A stretch of DNA of 64,000 bases from Cunninghamia lanceolata (Eukaryota; Streptophyta; Pinopsida; Cupressales; Cupressaceae): assembly GCA_027924645.1 (NCBI GenBank), contig BSBN01000047.1, positions 9,300,001 through 9,364,000 on the forward strand, read 5' to 3'. The notes under the pieces are model-generated. The model was not told where the DNA came from, searched no databases, and saw nothing but the letters and a program-made list of their open reading frames with translations. Positions within the stretch are counted from its first letter, which is position 1. Each line of letters starts with the position of its first letter. The position numbers and the translations under genes are program-made. Positions 11,560 through 23,999 of this stretch are shown here, piece after piece.

Positions 11560-12340
11560 TGACGTCATCATATCCTCTTGATCTCGATTTTGCATGATCA
11601 ACATGATCACCCTATCTTTTAAAGGGGGGTGATATTCTCAGCAGCATGATCATATTTTAAATATCACCCTAGCGCTAACCTGATGATGACCTCAACTCAT
11701 CCTCATGCTTCGAAGACGGAATATGATGATTACGTCATCATGATATTCGATGAGGAGGGTCATCATATTTTTATCCTGTCATATTGTCAAGATCATCATG
11801 ATCTTGTTTGTCTACCTGATATTTCGTAATGTCCTCCTGCCGAGAAATATGACCTTATGCAAATATCCTGATGACGTCATCCCGATCTGATAAAACGAAG
11901 AAGCAAATATCAGGATGACATCATCATCACATTTCCCTTCGGCAGGATATTTTCCAAAACATGATCCGGTTCGCGAATATGATGATGACGTCATGTTCCT
12001 CTAAGTTTAACAAAAGTCCCAGATATCCTGATGATCATTATCATCCTAATCTTTCGAGAGGGTTACCTTGGCCGCAAAGGGGTCATATTACATTCACCAC
12101 CTGATCATCTTCCTTAGGTGACCCGATATTACATTTATCCCCTGATCTTAACTAAACATGACGGTGACGTCATCTTTTGCATTTTAATGAAGCCCGGATA
12201 TGACGATGACGTCACCATCATATTCCTTTCCTCAGCAGCAGGATCATATTTCATATCCTCCTATTTTCCTTCGACATGATGATGATGATGATGTCATTCT
12301 TTTCCCCAATATACAGAAGCGAAACATGACGATGACGTCA
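11560..12340 (+). promoter_or_regulatory. Array of six TGACGTCA palindromes in S1 U3
   Basis: Exact TGACGTCA at 11560, 11872, 11986, 12165, 12207 and 12333, a TTACGTCA variant at 11730, and many ATGATGATG and GATATT repeats between. TGACGTCA is the palindromic core bound by plant TGA and other bZIP factors. The array lies 650-1430 bp upstream of the LTR TATA box, as an enhancer would. That it works as one is inference. Confidence 0.6.
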
Positions 12341-12733
12341 TCTGGACATTCGGAAGGGGGAGCATCATATTTCCAAAATATCATGCAGACGAAAGTTTTA
12401 AGTCTTGCTATCGGCCAAGTCTGGATTTTTCTCGCCAATAGAACATGTCTTCCCAATGGAAGGACATCATCATGATTTTTGGCGTCGGTATAAGTTTAGG
12501 CGTCGGCCTAATGTAAAATTGTCATTCCGACAGTATGTGGTCACGCCGATACATACATGATCATAATTTGAACCCGATATACAAGAAAATGGGCGGGAAA
12601 ACAGAGCGATAGAAATTTGAAGCCCGATTGCCTGTAGCTACGCATTTTGAGGCCTGGTTAATAAAACGTTTTACTTCCTGTTATTTATCCACATGATGAT
12701 GAACTTAATGTTTGTCTATTTATTTGCAGGAAG

Positions 12734-12810
12734 TCATGATGCTGTTAGAGCTGCTGCTGAAGCTGATAATTACAAAGTTGCACATGGAGGCAACATGAAC
12801 CAGAAATGAG
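12734..12810 (+). other. Splice-acceptor-like site and 25-codon frame in S1
   Basis: A T-rich tract ending TTTGCAG at about 12730 is followed by a frame reading SHDAVRAAAEADNYK to a TGA near 12807. X has a similar T-rich TTGTAG at about 48047 followed by about 45 codons. No family is recognised. It may be a terminal exon remnant or chance. Confidence 0.3.
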
Positions 12811-12991
12811 GAGGATATTGTCAAATATGCTGTTTGCCAGCTGGAGACCGAATCAAATCAAAGATGCTGGAATATTCTGTGCCAGCTGTACATTTGCCAA
12901 CTGGCGAAGCATGTGCTTTTCATCTGGACCGTTGATTGTTATGAGAGGATCCTGATCCTTGGATCATTGTAACTGTTTTCTGGCATTTGTT

Positions 12992-13000
12992 CTATATAAG
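12992..13000 (+). promoter_or_regulatory. TATA box of S1
   Basis: CTATATAAG in a pyrimidine-rich context, followed about 25-30 bp later by a plausible start region. It places U3 at about 2.1 kb and R plus U5 at about 0.95 kb. Confidence 0.6.
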
Positions 13001-13967
13001 AGCCAGATCCTGAGCTGTAAGGATACATTAGGGAGATAGATAGATATATCTGGCAAGAAGGCCAATTACTGTAGAGTTAATTAGGAGATCGGATTACTGA
13101 GACTAATGAGGATAGAATTGTTGAAATGTCAAGGTTCTTTCTTCAGATCACTGTAAATGTACCTGTTCTTGAGCATACTGAATGGATATGAAGTTTCAGA
13201 TTACATCCTGATTGTAAATTTTACGTAATCTTCATGTTGATTTCTGGATATGTACTGGTGAATGCTGTGTTCAACTGGAAGCGCTTTCATTTCATTACAT
13301 GTTGTTATCAACTTTTCCTTTGAAGATTTGCACTAGATCATGCGGATTTGTGGAATGTCCTGGTGAAGTATGATTTTAGTTTCCTTCTTTTCATTGCATG
13401 TATGGGAGCTTGTATGTGGATCAGTGATCTCAGTCAAGTAGTTTTGGGAATCTCATCCTTTACCCTTTTCCTTTTTTTAATTTCATAAATTCATCACCAT
13501 AACTGCAAATCATGACAAATAATAAGTAGAAATAGAGAAATATACTGAAATCCCGTAGGTAACTGAAAATCATTAGCATATTTGAGTTAAATGCATGTAG
13601 TATTGAAAATATCATGCAAAGAATTGCAAATAATGGTAGAAATCATGCAAATATCAGCCTGTAGGCACATTATTTGACTAAATCCATAAGTGCAGAGGTA
13701 GAATTGTTGGAGATTTATGCAGATTAGACATACAGAGCAGGATATTTGGAGGAATAATGATGAACTTTGCAGAAATACGTAAGGCCCCTGAATGGAAAAC
13801 AGCAACACACATCAACCACTGAGTAACGTCAGTAGATTAAGACCTAATCAACGGAGACTTGGGATCATGAATTCTCTGAATTCATCGTATCTTTCAAGAT
13901 GAGTAAAGGTTGTTGTGTAACTTTTATTCTATGTTTGTGAATGACTAACATCATGACCAACACTAAT

Positions 13968-15841
13968 CTCCCTCTTTGGTGGAAGTGCATCCTTACTCTC
14001 ATCGGCTATCACATCATGAAACCTTTCCAACAGTTCTTCCACTTCCTTTGGTCCAATCCTCCTAAGAGGTTGCTACACTTTGACCTTCTTGGGATTCACA
14101 TCCTTGGGCTTGATGACTACTGCAAAACATGGCACTTTCTCTTCCTTGAGGTTAGCCAAAAACTCTTTTTCACCTACCAACATAACTTAACTAGAAATGA
14201 CTTTCTCTTTGCAATCCTCAATCAAAGGAGTCATTGTAAACTTTTCACCATTCTTGGACAAATAAATTACATTGTTCTTACCATCATGTTGGGTACTTGT
14301 GTCATGTTGCCAAGGCCTTCCAAGAAGAAGGTGGCATGCATCTATATCCACTATCTCACAAAGAACCTTATCATGATATTCACCTATCTTGAATTCAACC
14401 CAACATTGCTCTTTTACTACAATTTACTACTCCTTGGTTAGCCAAAAGACTCTATAGGGGTTAGGATGAGGCATTCTTTCCAATCCTAACTTAGTCACCA
14501 TTTCATTAGAAGCCAAATTTTTAGAAGAACCTAAATCTACTATTACCTTGCAAACTTTTCCTTTCACCTTGCAAGTGGTTCTGAACAAGTTGTTTCTTTG
14601 GGGCCGCTCCTTGGTGGCTGGCATGATGAGGGATCTATTAAACATGATGCATTCTCCACTCTTAGGTGCTGCAGACTTGGAAGAGGCTGTTTGGTAACTT
14701 GTGGTGCTTTGACAGTCCTCTTCTTGAAGGAGTTGTACTCTTCTTTCTTTCTGATTTGCAGCAGTGTTTCCCATCTTCTCCGGGCACCTAAAGGACTGAT
14801 GTCCAATCTGATTGCAAGAGAAACACCTTCCAGTAAACACATTAGGACCTCTGCCCCCACTTCTTCCTCTGCCATTACCTCTCCCTCTAAATGGACCTTG
14901 ATTAGCACTATTTTTATCAGCCTGCCCTTGCCTGCCTTCTTGTGATCTGCTGTCTTGGGGTCTAGAGAAATTATCTCTATTTTGGAATCTACCTCTGCCC
15001 CTAAAGTTCTAATTTCCTCTACCTCTGCTGCTGCTGTTTGAATCACTTCTCCTTCTTTGTTTATCCTTAATTCTCAATGTCATTTGAAAACACTTATGGA
15101 CTGTTTCTGGGTTAAAGAGAGTTAATTCATCTTGAATGGAGAACTTAAGGCCATTGAGATACCTTGCAAGCTACTATTTTTCATTCTCAGGCATCTTGGC
15201 TTTTAATGTCACCTTATGGAACTCCTCTATGTAGGTGCTCACATCCATGTCCTTCTGTCTCAAGTTGTGCAACTTCTTGTTCAATTTGACTTCATAATCT
15301 TCAGGGACAAATTGCTTCGTGATCTCAAGTACCATCTTCCTCCATGTAGAGATAGGATTCATATCATCTTCTATCCTTTCATTTTGAATAAAATTCCACC
15401 AACTCAAGGCTAGTCCTTTCATTCTTGATTTGGCAATCTTCACTTTTTGATTCTCTGCCACTTCTTCACATTCAAAATAGTTCTCCATTGCCTCAATCCA
15501 ATCAAGGCACTCCTCTGGATTCATCTTACTAGGAAACATAGGTAAGTCTACCTTAGTGTCCTTCCTACTAAACTTTCCAAGTGCATCTAGGAATTGTCTC
15601 TCTGACATGCCTCCTTCTGGCTCTTCCTAGGCACTTCTTCTTCATCATCTTGATCCTCTTCATCTGAATCTAAGATGACTTCTAGCTTCTTCTTCTTGTC
15701 CTTGTCTTTCTTCAACTTTTCTATCTCAGCCTCCATCCTTTTGTTCTTGGCTGCTTGCTCTCTCACTATCTTTGCCAATTCGGCATTGGTCACTTTTGAA
15801 GGGACTTCCTCCTCTTCTTCTCTATCTCCTATCTCTTTGAT
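13968..15841 (-). pseudogene. G1 gag and protease, broken
   Basis: From the primer site downward: an acidic, Lys-rich N-terminal stretch (LEVILDSDEEDQDDEEE), then MSERQFLDALGKF at 15608. The gag domain follows (YFECEEVAENQKV, GLALSWWNFIQ), then an Arg/Gly-rich stretch near 14850-15010 and a zinc knuckle CFSCNQIGHQSFRC near 14770-14830. The protease motif appears as VDLGSS near 14510, where DSG would be expected. The protease-to-RT linker continues to 13968, where S1 interrupts it. Stops include TAG at 15174 and one near 14427. The acidic stretch and MSERQF are in different frames, so a small indel near 15615 is likely. Start codon uncertain. Confidence 0.87.
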
Positions 15842-15854
15842 GGCTCTGATACCA
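15842..15854 (-). other. G1 primer-binding site (initiator Met tRNA)
   Basis: The minus strand reads TGGTATCAGAGCC, matching the initiator Met tRNA 3' end, three bases inside the 5' LTR boundary. Confidence 0.9.
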
Positions 15855-15857
15855 CCT

Positions 15858-17334
15858 GATGCAAAGTGGCACAAGGGAAGCAACACACAAGAGTTTCCTC
15901 TACTGTCCTTTGCACACTCACCCACTTCAAACAACCTTCAACCAAGCAACCAAAGGCACATTCAAGGGTGTATGAAGGATTTGGTATCCTAGTGATGGCT
16001 TCACCTTCTAGGCTTCTCCAACATCTTAGGACAAATCAACAAACACCTTCTATGTAGTTGGTTTGATCTCCAACTTCCCAAAACTCTTCAACCTCTACCT
16101 TGACTAGTAAGGCTACTAGCCCTCCAAACTAGGTTTTCTCAACAAAACTTGACAAAATCCCAAATGACTAGGCAAGCAAATGATGGTTTTAGGTACCCTC
16201 TATGGAACCCTATCAAACTCCCAAGTCTCCTGTTCCAACTCTACTCCAGCAATCTAGAACACTCATTTGGTCTTCTAGGCCTAATTGATCAATTTAGGCT
16301 AGGTTACAAAGCAAGTGCTCAAAATTGGGTGCATAGGTCAAGGGCAAGAATTTGGAATACTTCTACGATATCCCTACAACACAAATCCATCATTTATTTG
16401 CTCACCCTATCAGGATTCTATCATCTACAACCTCAAATAGCATGAATTTGGCCAAATACAATGAAATACTTGACCTTGGGCATGACCTTAAAAATTGAAA
16501 ACAACATCTCCCAGAAAAATGCTTTTGGAATCCTATAATACACATCCCTAGCCTACATTTCACCAGTTTTTGTGAATTTTCACTGGTGGGAATGCATTCT
16601 AGGGCCGGATTTCTATGGCTGCCCTAGAAAACAGGGTTTCTAGACCTGTTTTGAAAGAAAAATCAATAACTTGTGATCCTGACCACTTCAGGACCTCAAA
16701 CTAGTTTCATTGGAACCCTGACTCCAAGTACTTTTAGAGAAATGACATTTGCACATGTGAAAAGTCTGTACAGTCCGTACATAGTGAGAAAAGTAGGAAA
16801 ATTTTTTGTTTTCTGTAGTTTCAATGCCCCAAAACTCCGTACCAGATGTCCTCTGCCGTATAGGAGTGAGTTACCATGTTTTTACAACCATTCTAGTCAG
16901 TATCTAAATTCCAAAGGTAGACTCAACCGCCCAAACTAAGTTTCAACTGGCCAATGTGTCATTGGCAACATTGGCAACAATAGACATTATGGAGTTTTTC
17001 CATTTTCCAAAGGATGGTGATTTGTTTTACTTGTCCAATGGAATCAAACCACCCTCATACTCCTTAGACCATGCTAAAATGCTAAGACAACTCAAACAAA
17101 CTCAAAAAGCCAATATTAGACCTTCTAGGCCTAAGTGGCACAACTAGGTCCAAGTGGACTAAGAAGGATATGAGGTTTATAAAGTTACCCCAGACCTCTT
17201 GACCACACAAGAATAGACCTTCCAACATGGCTATGAAAAGCCTTATTACAAAACACATCAAACAAAACTCAACTTATCAAAGATGCTATCAAAATACTTG
17301 TAGGGATCAAGTTGCTCCTAGATGCCCTGCACCA
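15858..17334 (-). repeat. G1 5' LTR
   Basis: About 1477 bp. On the plus strand it starts TGATGCAAAG next to the primer site and ends CTGCACCA at the junction with G2 sequence. Its right 950 bases repeat 1-941. A minus-strand TATA box (TTTATAAACC) lies at about 17174-17184. The solo LTR S2 shares both ends and belongs to a related family. No gene seen. Confidence 0.9.
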
Positions 17335-20160
17335 AAAAAGGATAAGCATCAGATACATATTGAAGATTTTTGGGCTGATTGCAAAAATGATAAGGAAGTG
17401 AGGAAAAGAGTTCATAAAAGATTAACAATTGAGCAAATGAGGTCCATATGTGACATATATGTTCCCCCAGAAGTTCAAGAGGATGATAAAATGTTGCATC
17501 ATAGTTATGCAGAGGCCAGGCTGGCTCCTATTATAGAGCCTGATTGGTCACAGCCTTGGAACACATCTTTGGACATATTGTCCAAACTAGTTATTTTGTT
17601 TTCAAAGACATGGTTAAAAGACAGAATTGAGAAACTCAAAGTTGAAGGAAAAGAAATCACCTATCTGAAGAAAGGGAGAAAAAGAGTAAGAGAGCCTAGT
17701 GAGGACCTCCAATGCTTTTATGAGAAGAAAAGAAGAATTATAGAGGCTAAGATTGTTAAAAAAGATAAGAATGCTACTTGAATGGATCCCTGTGCATTGG
17801 GAATAACAGTAGCAGTGGCATCAGATACTTTTGTAGATGCAAAGTCACTAAGTCACGAGGTTAGTGTAGAGGAAGCACAGACTTCCAAAGGGGTAGCAGA
17901 ACAACAAATTAGGAAGGTAATACCAATAAGTTTATCAAAAGGGGAGCCTTCTAAAACAACTAAGGGAATAGGAGCACAACAAGTAGGTGAAAAGTTGAGT
18001 AATATACCTAGTGCCTCCACTTCATCAGAAAAGAGACAAACATATGTTCAAGTGAAGACAGAGTTGGCTAGAGAAATGTTGCAAGAGTTAGAAACACACA
18101 AAGCCAAACAAGCTATTGAAACTATTCACATTGGGAGTGATACTAGTGAAAGCAAAGAAAGAGGAATGTATGTTGGAAAGCAAATAGAAATAGAAGAAGA
18201 ATCTAGTGATTTCCTAAGTGAAGAGGAAGAACAAGGCACTCAAACCAAAATGGAGATTGAACAAAGTCTAGAGCATGAAGAAGAAAGGGTACAAGAAGAA
18301 GTAGGAGCAGTGGATCCATTTGGTACCCTAGTCCCTCCTGAAATCATTAAAGATGTGGAAGAAGAGGAACATAAAATTGAAGAAGCTGAGAAAGAAGGTG
18401 CACCTGAGAAGATAATCACAGAAAAGCATACTCAAGCAGAAGAAGAAACAAAAGCTGACACCTCAGGTGTAGATGTCTTGAATATTTTGAATATGTATGA
18501 TGAGCAAAGTGAAGAAGAGAAGAACACAGAAAATATGTAGGAACAAGAAAAAGAAGTAAAAGAAGATGATACAAAGGTAAGTTCACCTGTACATACAGAA
18601 CATGTATAGACATAGGATACAAATAAAATAGAAGATGTAACCAAGAAACCTGGAGAGGAAACACAAACAGAAAATGTTGAAGAAAGTAAAGGTGAAGAAA
18701 AAATAGAGGATACAAATAGTATAAATGAAGAACAAACACATAAGGAAGAGGACAAGGAAGAAGAATCATTGAAAGGAGAAGGTCTTGAAGAAGAAGCTGA
18801 GGCTGGAGGGGACATGGAAATTGAAGAAGAAGAAAATGAAGATGAGTCCAAATAGAAAAATGACCCCATGGAACAAGAACCTCCACCTCTATAGCAAATT
18901 CCATGACAACAACAACAAGAAGAACAACAATAGGGAGAAGTAGAAACAAAGAGACCTCATGAAGAGGTAATTGATGAAGTTAAAACTACAGAAGGCACCA
19001 AGGAGAGTCCTGCATGGTTGGGAGAGGAGATAAGGAAGGAAAAGAAAGAGGTACAGTTGGTACCAATTGACATTAAGGGTTTGTTAAGTGATACCACACC
19101 AAGGAAAGAAAGAAGAAAGGCTAGAGCAATGTCAGCTATACGGAGAGGTCCAGATGGATCTAGAATGCTGAACCTAGCCATACCACAGAAAGAAAAAATG
19201 AAAGGTGAAATAACCTTAGAAGAGTATAAGATACTAAATGTTAACCTTGGGCATACTACATGGAAATAGCACATCACTGAGTGGGAGGATATGCACCAAG
19301 TGATAGAAGAGATGCTGAGAAAAGACAAAGACAAACAGGAGTATTTGAAAAGACACATTGTCCAACTACAACAATTTATTAAAGGGATATTTGATCCCAA
19401 TACAATAGTCCCCGAATTGTCCAGTGACATAACAGTTGTATCCAAAGAAGAAATAAGGGACATGGAAAATAAAAGGCTCAAGGCTAATATTTTTTATGAA
19501 TGGTTTAAATATTTTATACAAGGAGGTGAACAGACAATAAAACAAGCGGTCAAAAGTTGGGAGATGGTTGCAAGAGAAAATAACAAATGCATTATACTTG
19601 TGCATAATTGTCAATTTAGAAGGGAAGAATACAGGTCTGAACTGAAGCAATTGACAAAAATAGAAGAAAGAGTAGAGGAGTTAATCAATGAAGGAGTAAT
19701 TACCCCTTCACTGGCAAGTAAAGTGCCACAAGGGAGATTAGAATTTAAATTTGAAGAAGATAATCTTAGAAAGTGTATAATAGTTGCCTAGGATTTAGAA
19801 GAAAAGGCAGATGAAATGATTAGAATGCACAAGAAGATAATAGAAAGATTCTTAAAGCATGAATGCGTAGATATACTAGTATACGAATTGGAAAGGGCCT
19901 TAATAGAGTTTAATGCCATTTTTACACCATGCATAGAAAATCCTAAAGCATATATGAGCAAACAGATGATGGATTCATTAATGGAAGACAATGCTAAAAT
20001 GAGGAAGTACAATAAAAGGAGTGAAGGATCAGAGAACAGAGAAAAGAAATTAAAAGAAGGAGTTGCACTACAGGAATATATATGGACAAAGAGTCCAGGA
20101 GGGGACCACACTTTTGTAGAATGCATGATCAATAATTTCAAAACATACTTAAAGGAATGA
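17335..20160 (+). pseudogene. U3-encoded protein of G2, 5' LTR copy, C-terminal two thirds
   Basis: One unshifted frame of about 942 codons, entered from the G1 junction (the N-terminus is off the window). Parts in order: a conserved segment (HIEDFWADCKNDKEV, RLTIEQMRS, SLDILSKLVILFSKTWLK) to about 17640; a basic stretch; a long Glu- and Lys-rich acidic region to about 18950, ending in a Gln repeat; then a charged helical C-terminal domain (WEDMHQV, LQQFIKGIFDPNTIVPEL, ELERALIEFNAIFTPC, GGDHTFVE) to TGA at 20158-20160. Stops: TGA 17779 and 18904; TAG 18538, 18607, 18613, 18853, 18892, 18931, 19267 and 19789. I do not recognise the family. Nothing in it resembles gag, pol or env. Confidence 0.75.
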
Positions 20161-20399
20161 AAAGACAAAGGAGATAGCAGTTTTGAAAAAGTCAAGTAAG
20201 GAATATCAGCAAGTAAAAGTCAAAGAGAAAGTGAATCTTATTTTTTGGAAAAGATTCCAATAGTATCCTTTGAGAAGGAAAAGATTTTGTTTAGATATTT
20301 TGACAGGCGGTTAGAGATGAACATGCACCATTGATCAATAATGGAGGGATCTCAACTGTAGATGAAGTTTGTAGCTGTAGCAATGAGAATTTTCAAAAT

Positions 20400-20409
20400 C
20401 TATATAAGG
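20400..20409 (+). promoter_or_regulatory. TATA box of G2 5' LTR
   Basis: CTATATAAGG lies 240 bp after the U3 reading frame ends, so that frame lies entirely in U3. The 3' LTR copy is at 43587-43596. Confidence 0.65.
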
Positions 20410-20596
20410 AAATTTGCTACTTGTACATTAATTACATAGGGATTTTAGAAGTTAATGAGCAATTGTAATGGTTTGAGAATTTTGAATAGAAGAGCATTTA
20501 GTTTAGAATAGAAGGAGGTCACCTGTGTCTGCACTAAGAAATGCATGAAATGTCCAGCTTTCTTACTGTATCTGTAAGACATTCTGTAAATTTTTT

Positions 20597-20602
20597 GTAA
20601 GT
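20597..20602 (+). other. Candidate 5' splice donor in G2 R/U5
   Basis: GTAAGT, the consensus intron donor, about 200 bp downstream of the TATA box. The 3' LTR copy has it twice, at 43773 and 43784. It could pair with the acceptor before the U3 ATG (32200) to make a subgenomic mRNA; this is inference. Confidence 0.35.
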
Positions 20603-21345
20603 TGATTAATGAAGCAAAGAGTCATTCATACACTGTAAATCATATGTGACTGTATATTTTGAATACAAATACATCTGGAATCTTACGTCTACTCTAGAGT
20701 GTTTTCTGGCTCTTGTTTGTATTTGAAATATTATCTCTTCAGGAGCTCACAATCTTGAATGTATGTTCATGAAAATACTCAAGGCTTACATTTAAAGGTT
20801 TAGTCTATTGATTTAATCAAGTTTTCTATATTTCTTACAACATGAATAACAGAACATTTAGATCCTGTAGAAGAATGAAGTTCAATTTAAATTTCTCTAA
20901 CTTTTCCCAAATATTTGAAATACTTAGCTTAAACGCATAAATTTAAAGGAAGTTGTTTTATATTTGAAGAAAGCATGAATAATTGAGTGAATACTTGACA
21001 ATTTTCATATTGATTTGAAAGAAAGGATTGTTTTATTATAAATCATACAAAGCTTTGTGAATACAGTAGCAAATTTATGCAAAGAGATGGATAATTTGTT
21101 GATATTTATAACAATTTGCATAATTTGAGTCTAGTGAGTCATAGATCACCTTAAGTCAAGTAAGGCTCCTTGCATGCAGCTTCACATCAACCTATTGAAT
21201 CATCCACAAGGTTAAGACTTGACCATACAGAAACTTGGGATTAAGTAATCTTAATTGATTTCTTCATATCTTTCAAGATAGTTAAGTTCATTTTGTGAAT
21301 TTTAACTTTTGTTATGAATGTGTAAAAACAATAATCAACAATTTT

Positions 21346-21363
21346 TGGTGCTAGAAGGAGGGC
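21346..21363 (+). other. G2 primer-binding site
   Basis: TGGTGCTAGAAGGAGGGC begins five bases after the LTR ends at 21340. Its TGG start and position fit a tRNA primer site, but I cannot name the tRNA with confidence. It differs from the Met-type sites of G1 and the copia elements. Confidence 0.65.
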
Positions 21364-21533
21364 CTGATTGGAGTTAAGTTTTGTTCTAAGTAAAGCTAAC
21401 TCATAATCGTGGTAGAGTGACCAGGTCCAGATCCAGTTTGGAGGATATATTTGTGTAATTACCTGATAAAAGGCCAAGTAAAGGTCCTTTAATTTGGAAT
21501 CCTAGAATCTCACACATAGGAGGCTCATCTGGA

Positions 21534-23450
21534 ATGCCTCCTGGATCACCTTTTAACATCCATAACATTGTGAGTCCTGATAGTTCTTCATTCAGATCTT
21601 TAAAACTTGGTCCTAGTCCTCCTAGAGTTCCCAGTCCTCCCAAGAATCCTAGTCCACCTAGAAATCTAGGTATTCCCCAAGGTCTAGGTCAAGCACAAGT
21701 ACCTGCAATGGCTTACTTTAATGTCAATTCTCCTATAACATCCCTTGATTATCATGAGATGCCAAAGAATCCTGAAAAGATATTTCCTAAATATCAGTTA
21801 CATCAGGATTTAGAAGATCATATTAGGATATTCAAGGAGGCATTCTTTAGAGCCAGGTTAGAACATGAGGATGTTGTGTGTAGGTTGTTTCCTTACACCT
21901 TCAATGAACAGGCTTCTAACTGGTATGTTAACTTGCCTAATGGTTACATTTCTTCTTGGGCACTTATGGAGGGAGCATTTTTGTCTAGGTTTAGAGGACT
22001 AATAGATCCTTTCACCTTATATCATAAATTGGCTGTAATTAAAAGGGGCGAGGGAGAACTGACTGACAATTTTAATGACAGGTTTCAAAAATCTTATTCT
22101 AGGTTAGTATCCCCTTACACAGTAACTGCAGATGCATTATTGGCCATGTATTATGTTGCCTTAGATCCATTAACTGCTATGTTTGTCAAAAGAAAGATTG
22201 ATATAGACACAATATCTAAAGCTTATAAGGAAGCAACCTTAGTAAACTAGGAGATGAGACAAATAATTTATAATCCATTTCTTAATGGAGGAAATCCAGG
22301 GATGCAAAGTCAAACACAATCATGGAATGGAGCCCCTAAACATAGTACTCCATTGTTGAATCCAGTTCCTACATACACACTTGTGTATAATCCTACCCCA
22401 ATCCAGGCTATAGTCCCTTATACCGGTAACACTATCAATAAGAATCAGAGTAATGGTCAATCTTTCTTCCAACCTCCTCAGGATACATTTGTGGCAAAGG
22501 CACAAGAGGATAGGGAAGAAATCAAAGAAATTACTGTACACTTGAGAAGATTGACTACTGAAATGACACAGCTAAGAAATGAAAATTTCTATGGTAGAAA
22601 TAACCAAGGATATAGTCAGAACCACAACCAAAATCATAACCATAATTATAACCAAGGTCAGGGTTCTAGTCAGGGTCAGAATTACAGTCAAAGTCAAAAT
22701 CATAATCAGGGACAAGCAACACAAAAGAGAGGGCCTACTGTAGATAACAAAACCTAGGGTAATAACAATAGAAATCAGAATCAGCCAAGGCTAGCTAAGA
22801 CATGGAACACAGGGCCAAATAATGGCACCCTAGCTTCTCCTTTTGAGAATTTGGATAATTAGGATACAAAAAAAACAACTAGAGTTCAAATGGCTAACGT
22901 AGCATTAAAGAATTGGTGTAGAATTCATAATACCAATGCCCATGCTGAACTAGATTGTCCTCAATTTCATTTGGCAACTAGTATTTTCAATGTAGATGTA
23001 TAGGCTCCCACTTCTGAGTTTCTCATTCCCAAAGGTAATGAAATAGTGCCCTCAGGATATGAGACTACTTTAGTCTTAGAGACTTTTACCTTTGCAACTA
23101 GGGAAGAAGAGGATTAATTGTTAGAATATATACCTTATTTTTGTGAGAACCTATATCCTAAATCAACTTTCATACTAAATGCATTTCAGTTTCCCTTTGA
23201 AACTGAAAATGAAGTGTTATATGAAACAAAAGAGGTACAGGCTTTTCAATAGTCAAACAAAAATCATACCTACAATTTGAGAAATAACACTAGGCCAGGA
23301 GGTCCTTTCACTACTTCCACTCCTCCTAACAATTTCAATACTCCACCTGATCAACATGCTAGCAATAATCCTGCTATACTAAAGGCTAATTATCATGTGA
23401 ATAATGTAGTAACACAAAAAGTCTAAACAGGTAAAATAGAGACAGTAGAA
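21534..23450 (+). pseudogene. G2 gag, broken
   Basis: A Pro-rich N-terminus (SPPRVPSPPKNPSPPRN) precedes the gag domain (LEDHIRIFKEAFFRARL, FNEQASNWYVNLPNGYISSW, FLSRFRG) at about 21780-22050. An Asn/Gln/His-rich low-complexity tail follows (22600-22740), then a Cys-His knuckle (WCRIHNTNAHAELDC, CX2HX5HX4C) near 22915-22965. All pieces share one frame with pol. Stops include TAG at 22248, 22755 and about 22858, a TAA near 23115 and a TAG near 23250. The ATG at 21534 is the first good start after the primer site. Confidence 0.88.
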
Positions 23451-23453
23451 ACA

Positions 23454-23999
23454 ATGAGGTTGATGAGTTACTTGTCAGAAGAGATAAATAAAATCAAGGT
23501 TAGTATACCTTTGTGTGAATTATTGAAAAGTCTAGGGGTCAGAAATGCTTTCATAAAATCCTTGGATACATCTATCATAGGTGAGGTTTCTGCTGATATG
23601 AATGTTCCTAGTAAGGATTCGCAACCTAAAGAAAAGAGTAAGAAAACTAAACAGCCTTCCAACACTAATGTGGTAATGTATGCAGATAAGAGAGAAACCC
23701 CTCCTTTATTGTTAACCATTAGGATGTGTGGAAAGAACATACATAATTGCATGGTGGATTTTGGTGCATCAGCTAATGTAATGCCTTTAGGGATATGCAA
23801 AACTTTAGGGCTGACTCCCACTAAATTTGCCAAAGTTGTTACACAATTGGATAAAACTGAGGTTAATGTGATAGGAGAACTAATGCATATTCAAATGTAG
23901 TTAGCCTCAGATCCTAGGGTAAGTTAGTTTATCAACATTCAGATAGTAGATATACCTAATAATTATGGAATGTTGTTGAGTAGAGACTAGTCCAAAACA
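23454..23999 (+). pseudogene. G2 aspartic protease, broken
   Basis: Contains LLLTIRMCGKNIHNCMVDFGASANVMPLGICKTLGL, given here by its key parts: the strand leading to the active site, VDFGASAN (the norm is DSGAS or DTGAS, so Ser became Phe) and the NVMP flap region. The retropepsin-like domain would process gag-pol. TAG at 23898 and further stops near 23925 and 23990 interrupt the linker that follows. Same frame as gag. Confidence 0.83.

Larger units (their letters stand above)
10877..13962 (+). mobile_element. S1, solo LTR of a gypsy family related to G2
   Basis: A 3086-bp solo LTR beginning TGTTGTG and ending ACCAACA, with CTAAT on both sides. No internal region is present, so the rest was probably lost by LTR-LTR recombination. 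Its first 35 bases (terminal hairpin, then CGCCCCATTTTA) and its last 100 bases (CTTGGGATCATGAATTC, TATCTTTCAAGAT) resemble the ends of the G2 LTR, which also sets the orientation. The middle is different: a TGACGTCA array (11560-12340), a TATA box (12992-13000) and no long reading frame. Confidence 0.92.
1..17334 (-). mobile_element. G1, Ty3-gypsy chromovirus, minus strand, left end outside window
   Basis: The two LTRs are visible as a long direct repeat: bases 1-941 match 16380-17329 apart from small indels. Read on the minus strand the order is 5' LTR (15858-17334), Met-tRNA primer site, gag with zinc knuckle, protease, reverse transcriptase, RNase H, integrase, chromodomain and 3' LTR. 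The domain order and the C-terminal chromodomain identify a chromovirus. gag and pol share one frame once the 3091 bases of S1 plus its target duplication are subtracted. The element is interrupted by COPIA1 (942-8060) and S1 (10877-13962). It lies within the G2 5' LTR; the flank at 17335 is continuous with G2 sequence seen intact near 33545. Confidence 0.93.
17335..21340 (+). repeat. G2 5' LTR, right part
   Basis: Direct repeat of 33545-34937 joined to 41925-44530. It holds the C-terminal two thirds of the U3 reading frame (to 20160), a TATA box at 20400 and about 0.9 kb of R and U5 ending CAATAATCAACA. The 900 bases after the TATA box contain no gene. Confidence 0.92.

Noticed and set aside
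18416..18949. Long minus-strand open frames opposite the acidic region (also 34619-34958)
   Set aside because: They are shadows of the Glu/Lys-rich repeat (GAA, AGA codons read backward as TTC, TCT). The resulting Phe/Ser/Leu-rich peptides are low complexity and the sense strand explains the region.
22600..22740. Asn/Gln/His repeat in G2 gag as a possible prion-like domain
   Set aside because: Low-complexity tails are common in plant gypsy gag, and the sequence alone gives no support for a special role.
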